A DNA stretch of 64,000 bases from Phoronis australis (GCA_002633005.1 NMRA01000408.1:122001-186000), one strand, 5' to 3'. Shown: positions 12,523-25,853, numbered from the stretch's first letter. A program made the numbers and translations. The notes: generated by a model from the letters alone, not told the origin.

Positions 12523-14892
12523 ATCCTGTAGATGTCATTCGAAGCGTTGTATAAACTTTGCTAATCTTTTTAAAAGAAATAATGATACAATTCTTTAAAA
12601 TATGTCTTTATCTTTACAATGCGCCGCTTAACAGGAAGTACGTGAGTGAGTATGCGCAATAACCACGCAGTGTAAAGTACTAGATAAAATTGAATATCAA
12701 AACTGAAGCCAAACATTTATGTATCACTTATGTTTCATTTAGTTATTGCTCTAGACTGCTTTGATTTACATAGTTTCATAAATACAAGCCTGCTACACAA
12801 TCTAAGGTATTTGTCGAAGTTTTTTTTCATAGTACTTTACAAGACAAAATTCAGAGCTCTTACACAATGTTGTGAAAGCAACTATTGCCTGAGAGTGAGA
12901 TTGGTGATAGTAGGGATATAGTAATAAAACAATTAACAATCAAGATAAAATCAGATGTTAAGGGGCAATAGAAATGTACAGATGATTCCAAGAATCGTGT
13001 CGGAAAATATCGCATCCACTTCTCAACAACTATCTACCGAGTCTAGCTGTAGGCTGTATAGCCCATTCGACTCTAGGAAACCTAGAAAATGACTGTGGCA
13101 GCTGCCGGGGAGTGAGCAGAAGACAGTCGAGCACTGGGTTTTATACGAAGCGTTTTTGATTTATTTATTCAATTAATTAATTAATTTACATCGATTCATG
13201 ATAACATAATGATATACAATACATTTTAAAGATGTGTTTAATCTGGTAGTCATTGCAATGTAAAACACTGGTCTCACTGGGCTTCCAGAGCCCGGTAACC
13301 AGGTAGAAATATCTTGCGTCAACAAATAATAAGAGAGGACTACACCAAAGGTACACAACATCAACAAAGATAAAATAACAACTTTATACAGAAGTAAATA
13401 TCACAAATAAGACAAGAAGGCGCACAACAAATTAAAATATTAAAAAATAAGACGAAAGCGCTCAGATTCCAGAGCGACACCTGTAGAACTGAATGGAATG
13501 AACTTGCCTGAGAGATTGACTACGCAATGAAGAACACCGACGCTTCAACCACGATGGATTATGACTCCGGACGAACACCACCGCGTCAGCAACGACGACA
13601 AAATTGCAACTCACAATTCATATACTTATGCATAATGAGTGTTCACGGCTATATGTTTGAAGAGGCATGGAAAGCGAAATTCACAAAGATCGTGGCGATT
13701 CTACTTTCTGAGATGCTAACGTGAAAGGTTCACTTTGAATGTTGCAGGAATTTCTAGAAAAATCGTCAGATTTACTATTTTTGAAACACAAAGTCATTTT
13801 TTGGCTTTGAAACGAATCGATATTGAACTGTACGGTGAATTCTCAATATTATTGAAAATAAGTAGGGATCTTTTCATGCAACGTGCCTAATTTAAAGGAA
13901 TAAGTCCCTAATTATCACGACTCAATTACTAAAGGCTCAGGTTTTAGTTATGCTATTAGAAAATGTGATTAGTCATATAAGGAGCTTATAATAAAGATAA
14001 AATGATAGAAAATATTACATCTGTGAGTAAGAACGAAACGAATGCCCAAAACGATTTAGGGAACTTAGTTGAGTCCCTGTTTTGTTACTGTTTCATGCAA
14101 CCAGACACGGGGAAACATAGGCCCAAAAATGTGCCCTTGAAATGGGAAGGACAGTCATATGAAGGTAAAGGACGGACTCAAAAATACGAATGATGCACGT
14201 GAAACAGAAAGGATGAGGTAGTGACGGAAAGGACGCGCCATTGTTTTAGTTTTCGATTTCAGATCGTGTAGAAGTTACCGAATGTCACTGCTGTGTCGCA
14301 CGCTAAACGTTCAATAAAATTGTTACTCATGTTGCCGTCATAGCATAACGATGTACCCCCGGTCGAAGAAACTTCAAAATGACATCCACTAAAAATTTTA
14401 ATGGCCTACAAAATAAAGGATCAATGCTCTATTTCTCATTTTTCGTTGTTCCTTCTCATTTTGGGCCGACCGGTTCTTCCTAGCCCTAAGTTTGTCCTTC
14501 CCATAGGTAGTCCGAACTTCACATTGGATGATACGGCCCCACACTTCTTAAAATAGGTATCGAAATCTAGTTAGGCAAAATTCAACAAATGTTGGTCAGG
14601 CAAATTCCTCAACAATGAACGCGCAATCATCTGCGGGGATGATAAACACGATGCACGTGACCGTGTAATAAAAGTGACAAGAATCCTACCGCGTGTTGAG
14701 CTTCTCACGCTCTTGCATCTTGTAACCAGACAAATAAAATGTACCGTGGTCTTGATTTAGTATGCCAAGCAGCGGCTCAAACCTTTCCTACAGTGTAATT
14801 GTCTTCTACTTTCTTCATTTTTATGAAATTTACGCCGGCACCAGTAAGTATAGAATTTCTTTTAGGACGTCATGTGAGTAGTTACGAGTAAA

Positions 14893-16395
14893 TCCCAATC
14901 AAGGTCAATACAAGAGAATTGACTGGTCATTACAAGAGAATTGACTGCGTAGTGCACGTACACCTTTGTAGAGTACATATCTTTAACCTCTGTGCTTGTA
15001 ACTATTGCCTACAAGTTCTTGTATCTACTGGTATTCTCATGAACAAGTATCATAAATGCAGCTAGTCTGACAAAAAACAATGGATATTATATCAAATTTG
15101 TGGCCAATAGAATGCCACACAGGACTTAGCCAGTAAGCTAGAAGACACGTCATGTGACAACTGATGTTCCAAAGGCAGATGTTCTATCTCTCAAGACAAC
15201 TTGCAGTAAACCAACAAATAATGATAGCGCATAACTTTATTTCTGTTTCTGTTGACAAAGGACGTTATTACATCCGAAAATTTCAGTTGATCCACTCTTG
15301 TTGTTTTATTTACCTATTTATATTCTACACTTCGTGAAACAATAGTATCCTTGGGAGGATCTGGATCGCCTTATTTAGTTTCAGATTTATTTTCTACTTA
15401 ACTTAAAATTTGATCTTGATTGGGTGTACATAATTACGTATTGTATGTACCCCCGAACAGTATCATTTGTTTACTGTTTACAAGTTGAACACTGAACCTA
15501 GCATTGGTTTATCTATTTTGAACGACTGGCGAATGTATGGAAAATTAAGCAAATAGCACCAATAAAGTTTTTGAAAAAAAATGCTTATTGGTTTTTTTTG
15601 GAAATAAGAATCATATTCCAAGAGAAAAAGTTCTCATTATACAGTAATGCACCGTCATTTAGAAAAATTTGGTGAGCACGGTAATAGTTTTTCTTAGTTT
15701 AGTATGTCATGCTTCATTGAATTTTTTTTTCTGTAGTCTCGGTGAAGGTATAGTATAAGTAGACTTATACCCTATGTCATACTTCTTCAATTTAATCAGG
15801 AAATTTATGAATTAATAGCTAACCGTATGAATTTATTCGCCCGATACAAGTGGGCTGTTACCACAAGTTGTAGTGTACCTACCCTTTTATACAACTGTGA
15901 TGCATCAGGCCATAAAATTTTATTCGGTGGTTTTTGTACAAAAATATTTTAGACTACAAACATGGAATGATGGTATTTCAAGATGTCTCAGCTTTCATAA
16001 TTTTATGACAACCTTAATGCTTCATCAAAGTGGCCACCGCATAAATATAGACCTTGATTGTGATTTACCCGTTACTTTTCAGCAAATCTACCACAGTGTT
16101 AATGTAAATATAGTCTAGCGTAACTGTTGCCATTTTCACACTTTTTCACAATTTGTTGTACTTCCACATCAATTTTGTTATAGTTCTAGAGAAAATTTCT
16201 CAATGTATTTTCCTGAGCTTTCAAAAAAAAAACTGCAAACAACTCACGTGGCTCCCGAAATTGTACACCCACGATCGACCCAGCCTGCACAACTTAACGT
16301 ATCCGAAAGCAAGTCTTTAGAAATAGGAGTGGTATCTTGACGTACTCATTTAATTAATCAAACTTTTGTACCAAGCCCGTAGCCAGGGGGGGGGG
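14893..16395. repeat. 1.5-kb tandem duplication, copy 1
   Basis: The sequence starting CCCAATCAAGGTCAATACA recurs at 16397 with a 1504-bp offset, colinear over the whole length with scattered substitutions and small indels. Copy 2 has an extra 20-odd bases near 16741, and copy 1 has an extra segment near 15508. Copy 1 ends in GCCCGTAGCCAG plus a G run, then one N. Confidence 0.92.
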
Positions 16396-16396
16396 N

Positions 16397-17902
16397 TCCC
16401 AATCAAGGTCAATACAAGAGAATTGACTGGTCATTACAAGAGAATTGACTGCGTAGTGCACGTACACCTTTGTAGAGTACATATCTTTAACCTCTGTGCT
16501 TGTAACTATTGCCTACAAGTTCTTGTATCTACTGGTATTCTCAAGAACAAGTATCATAAATGCAGCTAGTCTGACAAAAAACGATGGATATTATATCAAA
16601 TTTGTGGCCAATAGAATGCCACACAGGACTTAGCCAGTAAGCTAGAAGACACGTCATGTGACAACTGATGTTCCAAAGGCAAATGTTCTATCTCTCAAGA
16701 CAACTTGCAGTAAACCATCAAATAATGATAGTGCATAACTCAGACCATCTGAGAGACATTTGTAACTTTATTTCTGTTTCTGTTGACAAAGGACGTTATT
16801 ACATCCGAAAATTTCAGTTGATCCATTCTTGTTGTTTTATTTACCTACTTATATCCTACATTTCGTGAAACAATAGTATCCTTGGGAGGATCTGGATCGC
16901 CTTATTTAGTTTCAGATTTATTTTCTACTTAACTTAAAATTTGATCTTGATTAGGTGTACATAATTACGTATTGTATGTACCCCCCGAACAGTATCATTT
17001 GTTTACTGTTTACAAGTTGAACACTTTACCTAGCATTGGCGAATGTATGGCAAACTAGGTAAATAGCACCAATAAAGTTTTTGAAAAAAGTTGCTTATCG
17101 TTTTTGTTTTGGAAATAAGAATCATATTCCAAGTTCTCATTATACAGTAATGCATCGTCATTTAGAAAAACTTGGTGAGCACGGTAATAGTTTTTCTTAG
17201 TTTAGTATGTCATACTTCATTGAAAAAGGTTTTTCTGTAGTCTCGGTGAAGGCATAGTATAAGTAGACTTATACCCTATGTCATACTTCTTCAATTTAAT
17301 CAGGAAATTTATGAATTAATAGCTAACTGTATGAATTTATTCGCCCGATACAAGAGAGCTGTTACCACAAGTTGTAGTGTACCTACCCTTTTATACAACT
17401 GTGATGCATCAGGTCATAAAATTTTATTCGGTGGTTTTTGTACAAAAATATTTTAGACTACAAACATGGAATGATGGTATTTCAAGATGTCTCAGCTTTC
17501 ATAATTTTATGACAACCTTAATGTTTCATCAAAGTGGCCACCGCATAAATATGGACCTTGATTGTGATTTACCCGTTACTTTTCAGCAAATCTACCAACA
17601 GTGTTAATGTAAATATAGCCTAGCGTAAGTGTTGCCATTTTCAACACTTTTTCACAATTTGTTGTACTTCCACATCAATTTTGTTATAGTTCTAGAGAAA
17701 ATTTCTCAATGTATTTTCCTGAGCTTTCAAAAAAAAAAACTGCAAACAACTCACGTGGCTCCCGAAATTGTGCACCCACGATCGACCCAGCCTGCACAAC
17801 TTCACGTATCCGAAAGCAAGTCTTTAGAAATAGGAGTGGTATCTTGACGTACTCATTTAATTAATCAAACTTTTGTACCAGGCCCGTAGCCAGGGGGGGG
17901 GG
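16397..17902. repeat. 1.5-kb tandem duplication, copy 2
   Basis: Second copy of 14893-16395, ending in the same GCCCGTAGCCAG plus G run and then reading on into TTTGGGGGTTTGATCGAACC. That extension resembles the termini of common short dispersed elements in invertebrate genomes. The single N at 16396 joins the copies in the G run, so a retained second haplotype is the simplest explanation. Confidence 0.9.
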
Positions 17903-18528
17903 TTTGGGGGTTTGATCGAACCTCCCGCGGAAAAGGTCCAACCTCAGCATATTTTTATATAAGGATATAGATGGGCAACAACGACAAAATTGTTGCAGCT
18001 ACTGGTACTCCTAACTACAATGAAAACTAAGTTAGTAATAATTTTGAAATTGCTTCCGATTCAAAGCGCTTCACGTAGCATCGGGCCGTACCCGGCCAAC
18101 TTCGTCCGAGTGGTGTTTGTGTAGATGACAGGAAATCGTGCAAACGATAAGAGGAGGCTTGATCAGCATTAAACGCGTGTGGTGGCAGCACCAAAGGGTA
18201 ACAAGGGAATCTAAAAGTGAATGTCTGTACCTACTGCAGGCATGTATGTCTAGCCCTATGACCTAAGTAGACTATGTAGCAACGAGAGAGCTGCCTTCCA
18301 AAAAGTAGTGCGATGTGAATGCCTTAAAATCGGCCAAGAAACAAAGCAGCGGGAATTTGAGATTTGTTAATCAGCTATTTTGGTTTAATTGCTAGTGTAG
18401 TACGGTAAAGTGTACGCGTTTTCAAATTTTGAATTTAAAGTGATCGTCAAATATGCAAATATGTTGTTCATCCCGGTGGATTGACATGCATGCGTGTACA
18501 CGTGTGTGTTTTCCGCTCTTTCTGTGCA

Positions 18529-18712
18529 GGCCCAAATTTTTCAAAACGCCCCAAATTGTCCCAACTTCAAAATTGTGATAATTTGTGTCAGTACTGTAGG
18601 CCCAAATTGTCACAACAATATTTGCTTGTGACAATTTGGGCCCGCAACCCTGACCCAAATTTTTACCATCTTGAAGTTGTGACAAGTTGGGACGTTGTAA
18701 CTATTTTGGCCT
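18529..18712. repeat. Palindromic foldback sequence, about 87-bp arms
   Basis: GGCCCAAATTTTTCAAAACG at the left pairs with CTATTTTGGCC at the right end. The arms meet near 18620 at CCCAAATTGTCACAA/TTGTGACAATTTGGG around a 10-bp loop. Pairing is imperfect in the middle of the arms. It is non-coding, about 300 bp upstream of the sushi-like exon. Confidence 0.7.
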
Positions 18713-19011
18713 CCACACGGTGCGCTTGGCAGGGAAGTCTGTTCAGCTAGTCGAAGGTTATTGTGTGAAAGTTATTTTTTCGCCATATTCAGCAACAAGA
18801 CAGAGCTCGTAAAGATTAAAATATATTAGTGAAGCGTATTTTGGTTGCATCTCAATATTTAAGGTGATTATTAGACAGTTGAAATTTTCACATAACATGC
18901 ATGTTCGCTTTTTATTTTCCAACCTCAAGGATCTTGCCACGTATACCTTTCTACAAAACAAAAGACCCATTTTGGCTCCAGACAAAGGCTAATCACTGGG
19001 GAAAGCGACAG

Positions 19012-20522
19012 ACTTGAGCGTGGTCGTAGATATCAAGTGAGCCATAATGGTTACCTGTATTTCACCTGTGTGGAGGGTTACGAGTGGCCCCAGCACGTAC
19101 GTCTGGCTACTAACATGACACTGACTGTGGCATCCAAGTGTATCGACGGCCAACTTCAAGTCCCGACATCATGTACGTAAACGAGGTATTGCACTTTTTA
19201 CACATCCATACAAGCAGCGCAAGATAAGTGATCAACAGCAGTTAACGAAGTGCTCTAACACGAGTGAACATGGGCTAAATGCTAATTTACAAATGGTCTT
19301 GGCAAAGTTAAATCAGCGGAAACTTGTGATCGGCTATTTCTGGAATCGTAGTTATACATGTAGAAGTACCCGATGCAAGGCATACGTCTAGCTCTTCAAT
19401 TGTTGTTGCAATTCTTGAGTTGTGAAGGCAAAAGTTTGCCGTGAGGGCCTGAAAATCAGCATAATTTTTTTGGTAAATGTACAAACGTTGACTGTCTGAG
19501 GAATTAATAGCAATAAACTAAAAACTCGTCTGCTGAAATTTGAAAAACTGTTAAATAAAATTATGAGATTAACATTTTACCATTAATTTCCAATCTTACA
19601 ACACTTGTTAATGCATTTTGGATTCCATCTCTGTCTAAATTTTTTTGTTTTATATTGCCTTCTTATTCAAATGACTAATCGAAGGTGTATGTAGAAAATA
19701 TTTCGCCACTGTAGAAACAGTTTTGCTCTTTCATATCTCTATAGTCTTCCAGGGTAGACATTATATCAAGTCAAGATTTCGATTGGGCCACTAACTTCAT
19801 CAAAGAAATGTCGTTTGTTTGCCTCAGACAAAAAGTTCCAGTAAAGAACTGGCTGTTTGTTCAAAACAAAGAGAAATTTACGTTTGAAAATAGTTTATCT
19901 GAGTAGTAGACATAGTACGGGTAGGTGAGGACATTCAAAGGAAACACATTTCAATCAGTTTTCTTTTCCAGGTGTGCGTAAATTTCCGATGTGGGTGATT
20001 GCAATTATTGGGGCAATCGTTGGATTTTTCGGGGTCGTATTATTTGGCGTCTTGTTTTACAAAAGGTGTAAAAGGAAGAACTCGCTGGAGTCAACCTCAT
20101 CAATAGCGGGCCCGCCTGGATTTAAGGAATTGATGGAGAAGAAGGCGCTTGAAGGTAAAAGGTCGTCCTTAGACACCACTATAGCTGAAGGAACTACTTC
20201 TTCGCTAAGCTCGTCATCGGAGTACTCTCTGAGTTCTGGACAATCTTCACACTCGCTTACACCGGATTCATCAAAACCATCCCTTTTGTCTAATGCTTCA
20301 GCACAAACCCTGGCACCAAAAGTGTCGGGCCAAGCGCTTGACTCCAAGTCAGGGGAGAAAGGAGAGAAACAGGAAACGAAAAAAGAAGACGATGCAAAAA
20401 TCGCCATTGGTGACGTCAACACTGCGGCATTGTTTCACGATGAGATTAAGCGAGGCAAAGAATTACAAAAACAAAAACAGACGAGTAAGATGCCGCAAGA
20501 CGATAAAAATATTGCGGCGTAG
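19012..20522 (+). CDS. Type I membrane protein with sushi-like module, 3' exons only (partial)
   Basis: Two exons join in frame. About 19012-19172 ends at donor GTACGT. The terminal exon 19972-20522 follows a TTTTCTTTTCCAG acceptor. The first encodes an extracellular stretch with YFTCVEGYEW and ASKC-DGQ-PTSC, which fits the C-terminal half of a divergent sushi/CCP domain (F-C-x2-GY and C-x-DG spacing). A single hydrophobic helix (MWVIAIIGAIVGFFGVVLFG) follows, then the basic stop RCKRK, then a cytoplasmic tail of about 155 residues. The tail is Ser-rich at first, then Lys/Glu-rich, and ends KNIAA. I cannot name the gene or find its signal peptide or upstream exons. The acceptor at 19010-19011 has a poor pyrimidine tract, so that edge is uncertain. 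Adhesion or complement-like recognition is only an inference from the domain type. Confidence 0.5.
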
Positions 20523-23377
20523 TGTCTAAGAATGAGAATTGTGACTTATATTGAAATCTGTTCAGAAACGGTTCGTCACGCCATTTAATTGTCGTTTTTT
20601 GTATGCCACAATACAATCATGATTTATGCGAGAATTATCACAGTATCTTGTCAGGTGTACGTTATTATCATTTTGCCGAACATCTTGTGACTTATTACAA
20701 GGTTCAAATTAAACTGACACGTTTGTATGTTTTTACATCAAAAGGAATCTTGTTAGCGTTTGATTCGGGTACAATATCCACCCTGAAAAAAAACGTGGTA
20801 TCTCTGCATACTCTAACAATTATCGCCGACCTCGTTATTACGGGAGCCCTATTATTGTTGCTCGTAAATTTCAAGCGGCTTTGGGAAAGATGGAACCATG
20901 CTGGTGATCCAAATGCAGAATGCTCAGCAACATTGTACCGGGAGAAGCTAGTGGACGTGACAACGAACACCGAACTGCATTTGCCAACGTTGGTTCGGTA
21001 GGAAAAGCTCAACAATTAAAAGAAACGAGTTACTGATATGTCCATAATAAGGAATCCGATCGACCATTGACGTCAGCAACATCTCAGCTTTCGCCGCGTC
21101 TAAGCTTGTCCCTATATTCCCAGGGCCCTGCGCCTCATCTATCCCCAATCTTTTAGGGCCGCAGGGAGCTTGGGGGTCACGTACCTCGCTCAATGATTTT
21201 CAGCTGTCAGGGTTAAACAGTGGCAGAGAAACATGGAGGAAATAAAAAATTCAAGAGAATATTTGTCTCAAGTACCAGTGCTCGATTTACCCATTGAGGA
21301 ACCTGACCAGGGTACTTTTGGTAGGCGGTCCCATATCTGCAGCATATGTTGTCTGAACGCACTTGAAAACGGCAAGATTGATTAGCGAGGTTAATAAATA
21401 GTTTACACTTTTTAATTTAGGTACGTAACATTCACCTATCTGAACATGGCCAGAAATACAATTACCCACTCAATGATGAGTGCCTTTTTCGATTTAATTC
21501 CGTACAAAGGGTTCACTTTAGGAATATAAATGTCAACAAGTTTCCTTTTCCCTTCAACACAAAACAGAGTACTTAAATATGAGTGATATCACATAGTGGT
21601 TCCACTCAAAATATTATGTCTATTTTCAAAAAGTTGGTTGCAATTATTGAAAATACAACTGTTAAAACACTAAACAGATACGGATAGTTACCTTAATTAA
21701 ACCCTGTCAAAGGGGTGTATTTCTAAAACAAAAATTCCACTAAAACGGAATTATATCAGGAATTTTTTACAAATGGGTACTTTTTGAGTCCACTCTCTAA
21801 ATGGATACGTATCATTGTTAACTTCCAGTGTAACCCCTGCCGGTGTCCCATTTGGGCCTAGCCAAATTTGTAGATCTGTTTTGGAGTTGATATTAGGTTT
21901 TTCATGTTCTACTTTTTCATTATTTAGGGTTTTATAGCAGCTAAAATGATGTTTTTGTTGATGTATGCCATAGCTGATGGAAACTGAAAGTCGAGAGTGG
22001 GGTCGACAGAAGGGCCATACAGTTGCCAACGCATCTAATGAATAACGGTCGACTTTTGAGAAACTAGGGGCCGGTTTGCACATGTCAAAGAATTTTGAGT
22101 GGATGATCTAAAATTAGTATGCATTTTATAAAATTTTAATCAATTATAGCTTGGGGCGTCCTTAGAACGGTAAGGTTTTCACGACAACAAGGCCAATCTA
22201 ACGTCTGAAAAGAAAACAGGTCAGATGTTAGACAGGCGTTCGCATATGAAATTTCAAGTATTCAGAAAGCGGATCAAACATGCGACTTGCCTGCTGATCG
22301 GACAAGTTATGAACGCAGAATAAAACGGGACTCGAGCTTTTCCATACCACGATAGAAGAGGGTTCACCCAATACCATCGAGATCTTGGACAATGCCATCA
22401 ATTTTGAAAAGGTAGGTTGAACCTTCTTTGTAAGACGTTTCACTTTCTAAGCTGCTTTGTTAATAAAGGGATATTTCCTACGCACTTATATAATCCAAAG
22501 ATAGAAGACCTGAAACAACTTATTAACTCTAATAATCTGGCTTCAACGTTCTCTCTGCCTCGGTCGGACAATTGCGTGTAATTTGTTCCACCACAATTCG
22601 AGGTTAGATTCCATCTTCTGTTAGCATGGGTACAATTTTGGAAAAGTTGACAATAACGCGAAACAGCAGTGATGCAATATTAGGGACTTAAAGAATAAAA
22701 CTGAACTCAAACGGACGGGACTCCTTATTATCTTCGATTTGAACAAATTATTCTCCGCGCATACTTTGTGGACAATGAGTAAATACGAAAGTTAAAGCCG
22801 GGTCGTTAATGAAAATGCGTTGATCGAAATTTCGGAATTTTGATGCGATCAGATATTCCAACTGTTCCGAGTTAGTGTGCTGGCAACTACCCTCTATAAC
22901 GACGAGATTGCGTTATGCATGCCTCTAAAAACGGACGATTTTGGTACTATTTTTACTGACTCATAACCCGCCGAATGATCTTCCTTGACTAGTCAATTTT
23001 CACCCGGACATGCTGTGTCTAGGTGACTGTGTAACTTAGCTTGTAGTATCAGTCTAGATAGGTGGTAAGAGAGAAGTGCCTCATTAATCTCTGAGTTAGA
23101 GAGCACTCAACGCACTTTCGGCTAAGCTTAAGCACACTTAAAATAAACTTTAAAGCTGCCCTTTCATTTATTTTGCCTGTCCTCGTGCAATTTACATTCA
23201 ATATGTTTGCACAGAAGAGACTTGATGGTTGCGAAACATACACGGAAGTGCAGCCTATTTTATGATAAAAAGCGTTAAAAGTGTTAAAAACAGGCGCTCA
23301 AAATTGAGCTTGTACTTCAGTGCGTCAGTCGTGGAATCTGGAATAGGTGTTCTCGTCTTCACAAGCACTACAACACA
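20523..23377. other. Interval without recognised genes
   Basis: This contains the 3' flank of the sushi-like membrane gene and of the convergent repeat protein. A 132-codon plus-strand frame (20603-21001) has one hydrophobic stretch but no splice or family support. Minus-strand frames at 20948-21193, 21751-22083 and 22228-22443 were examined and not recognised. I see no RNA gene. Confidence 0.5.
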
Positions 23378-25853
23378 TCAAATGTCGCAATCGTGAGGCG
23401 AAACTTTGCGCCTGAATCGTGATTTCAAACGCTTGAAAGGTCCTTCGCGTTTTACGGTATTTGGTTTATTCGTAAAATCACTTCTGTGGCCGTCCTCTGA
23501 AACAGAAGAAATGGCATCAAGAGGCACATGCACAAACGTCTTGACGTCTTCTGAACGAATGCCATCAATGATGTATGGCTTGTTGCTACTTTGCAATCTT
23601 GGTTTAGTTTTCCCGTCGTATTCAGTGTCTATTGAATTGTCTTCAGCAGCAAAACAAGAATCATCCCGAGGCAACGTCGCAAAAGGAAAGGATCTGTCGT
23701 CCTCTAGGCGAGCATTCTCAACCTCCCCTGGTTCGTTCTTAGCTTGAAAATTTGTGACATTGATCTCAACCTTACTGATTACGGATATGTCAATTACCTT
23801 TGGAAAATCCAACGTCGCAAACGAAATGTGATTGTGAGGCCAGGTGGTGACTCTAGAAGGGTTAACGTCGTCCAGTCGCACATCTTCACGGTTGTTCGGC
23901 AGATCACCGCTCTGAAACTTCACCTTGTCCTTCTCACCAGTTTCAGTTATGAATGTGTTCGCTAAAAGATTTGTTGTATGAGACGAAATGACATCTTCGG
24001 ATAACTTGGCGAAACTGTTCAGATTTGCATATTCTGGGCTTATACGTTTGAGGCTGGCTGATTTGTTGCACAAAGGTTCAGATGCGGAGTGTCGCGTGTC
24101 CTGTGTAGAAGTTTCCCCAAACGCAGAGGAAACTGTATGCTCAGTCGAATCATTGAAATCAGACAGTGTGACGTCTTCTAAGTGGCCACTTCCAACAGAT
24201 TTACTTTCGTATTTTAGGACTATCGCCTTGCTATCAGCATTGCCAGTTAACTCAGCAATATCTGACGAGTGAGTGACTTCCTGTCGAACATCTTCAACGT
24301 CGCCTGGCTTGTTTCTACTTTCCAGTTTATCGACTTTTCTCCCTCCAGTATCAATAACGCATGCAGAACTACGGAAAATGGTTTCTGAAGCGTCTATTTT
24401 AAGAGAGGAAATTACAACATAAGGCAACTCATGGATCTCACACGGTTTGTCATCTTCTGCAGCAATATCTTCAATATTTCGTATTTCCATACAACTTTCT
24501 TCCTCGGGTATAATAATAGGAATTTGACTTGCCAGTAATTTTTGCAGATCCGTCTTTTCGTGGACGTTCTTTTTCCCCATTTCATGTTTGCCTCTGGAAA
24601 TGTGGTAAACTTCCTCCAAAACTGTAGACTCTGTCGACTTGGTGGCGCCTTCTAAGTGGTGACCTTCAACATCAGTTTTTCTTTTCGATTTCTGGACTTT
24701 CTCCATGCCATCAGCAGCGTCAGCGATATGTGACGGTTGGATGACTTCCTGTCGAACATCATCAACGTCGCCTGGTTTAATCCTGCCATCCAATTTCACT
24801 ACGTCTCTCCTTCTGTCAGCAGGGTCACCAATCATCTGTTTGTCTACATCAGTGGTGGATTCATCTTCTTGCAGATTTTCTTCACTACACCCTCGTCTTT
24901 CTCTCTGGAAATGGGGTGCACTTTCTCCGAAACTAGACGCAGGCGACTTAGTGGCGTCTTCTGAATGGTGACCTTCAACAACGATTTTGTTTACGGATTT
25001 CAGGACTTTCTTTATACGATCAGCATCGTCATCGAACTCAGCAATCAGCGAAGTCCTGGAGTTGGATGTGGCGTCTTTTAAACGGTCATTTTGAACGGGT
25101 TTTCCATCGGATTTCAGGAATTTTTCTTTACTATTAGCATCATCAGCGAACCCAGCGATACCTGACGGTTGGATGACTTCCTGTAAAACATCGCTAGCGT
25201 CGCCTAGCTTGTTACTCCCGTTCAATTTCAGGACTTCTCTCTCTCTCTCCATCGTCAGGGTCACCAATAGGCTTTTTCTCTGCATTTGTTAGATCCTTCG
25301 TGTCATGGACGTTTGTTATCCCATCTTTCTTTGTGGAAATGGAGCACACATCCTCCGAAACTGTAGACTCAGTTGACTCAGTGACATCTGACGTTGTGAC
25401 GTCTTCTAAATGGTTGCTTCCAACAAATCTGCTTTCGGATTTCAGGACTTTCTCCATTCCATCAGCATCAGGAAAACAAGGGATACCGCACAGTTGCATG
25501 ACTTCCTGTCGAACATCGTTTCTACCTTCCAATTTCTGGATTTCTCCCCCTCCATCATCAGGGTTAACAAGAGGCCCTTTCGTTAAATTTGGCAGGTACG
25601 TCTTTGGATAGTCCGTCTTCCCCATTCCACCTTTCTTTGTGGAAATGGGGTACACTCTCTCCAAACCGGGAAACTCAACCGTCTTGGTGAAATAAGACGG
25701 TGTGGCTAAGTGGTCATTTTGAACGGGTTTGCTTTCGAGTTTCAGGACTTTTTCCTTACTATTAGCATCATCGGCGAACCCAGTTATACCTGACGATTGG
25801 ATGACACCCTGTTGAACACTTTCGACGTCGTCTGCTTTGTTTCTACCACTCAA
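23378..25853 (-). CDS. Unrecognised acidic repeat protein, frame interrupted by extra GA unit
   Basis: I do not recognise this protein. It reads from about 25877 (no ATG; an upstream in-frame stop lies near 25887) to the stop at 23378, about 830 codons. It has at least five imperfect repeats of roughly 100-150 residues. Each starts with a K-L-x-G/S-R-N-K-P-G-D-V-x-D-V-R-Q-E-V-like block, followed by an Asp-rich segment, K-V-L-K-S-x-x-K, HLEDVT or similar, and often an ISTKK-G motif. The composition is Asp/Glu/Ser/Lys-rich with no cysteine pattern, signal peptide or membrane span. The last 30 residues are strongly basic (FKRLKSRFRRK). The frame breaks in a (GA)7 tract at 25236-25249: upstream units read in one frame and downstream units in another. 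The N-terminal exon was not found. An intrinsically disordered scaffold-like protein is possible, but that is inference. Confidence 0.55.
25236..25249. repeat. (TC)7/(GA)7 microsatellite at the frame break
   Basis: Seven TC units on the plus strand lie inside the coding repeats of the acidic protein. One GA unit fewer would restore the reading frame and give a junction aligning residue for residue with the matching block of the next repeat (near 24810). The extra unit is therefore the likely change. Confidence 0.7.

Larger units (their letters stand above)
12523..18960. other. Gene-poor interval upstream of eIF5B
   Basis: I find no supported coding exon in this 6.4 kb. It holds the eIF5B 5' flank, the 1.5-kb duplication at 14893-17902, a G-run repeat start at 17880-17902 and a palindrome at 18529-18712. 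Open frames over 60 codons here sit in AT-rich or duplicated sequence and lack family features. Upstream exons of the membrane protein at 19012-20522 may be hidden here, but I could not identify them. Confidence 0.6.

Noticed and set aside
15873-17847. Pairs of similar plus-strand frames in the 1.5-kb duplication (for example 15873-16118 and 17377-17607)
   Set aside because: They resemble each other only because the DNA is duplicated; composition is AT-rich and differences do not favour synonymous sites.
20603-21001. 132-codon plus-strand frame with a hydrophobic stretch after the sushi-like gene
   Set aside because: No acceptor, family match or repeat of known motifs; it is downstream of a terminal stop and most likely 3' UTR or intergenic.
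23406-25611. Plus-strand frames across 23.4-25.6 kb
   Set aside because: Antisense shadows of the minus-strand repeat protein, without splice or family support.
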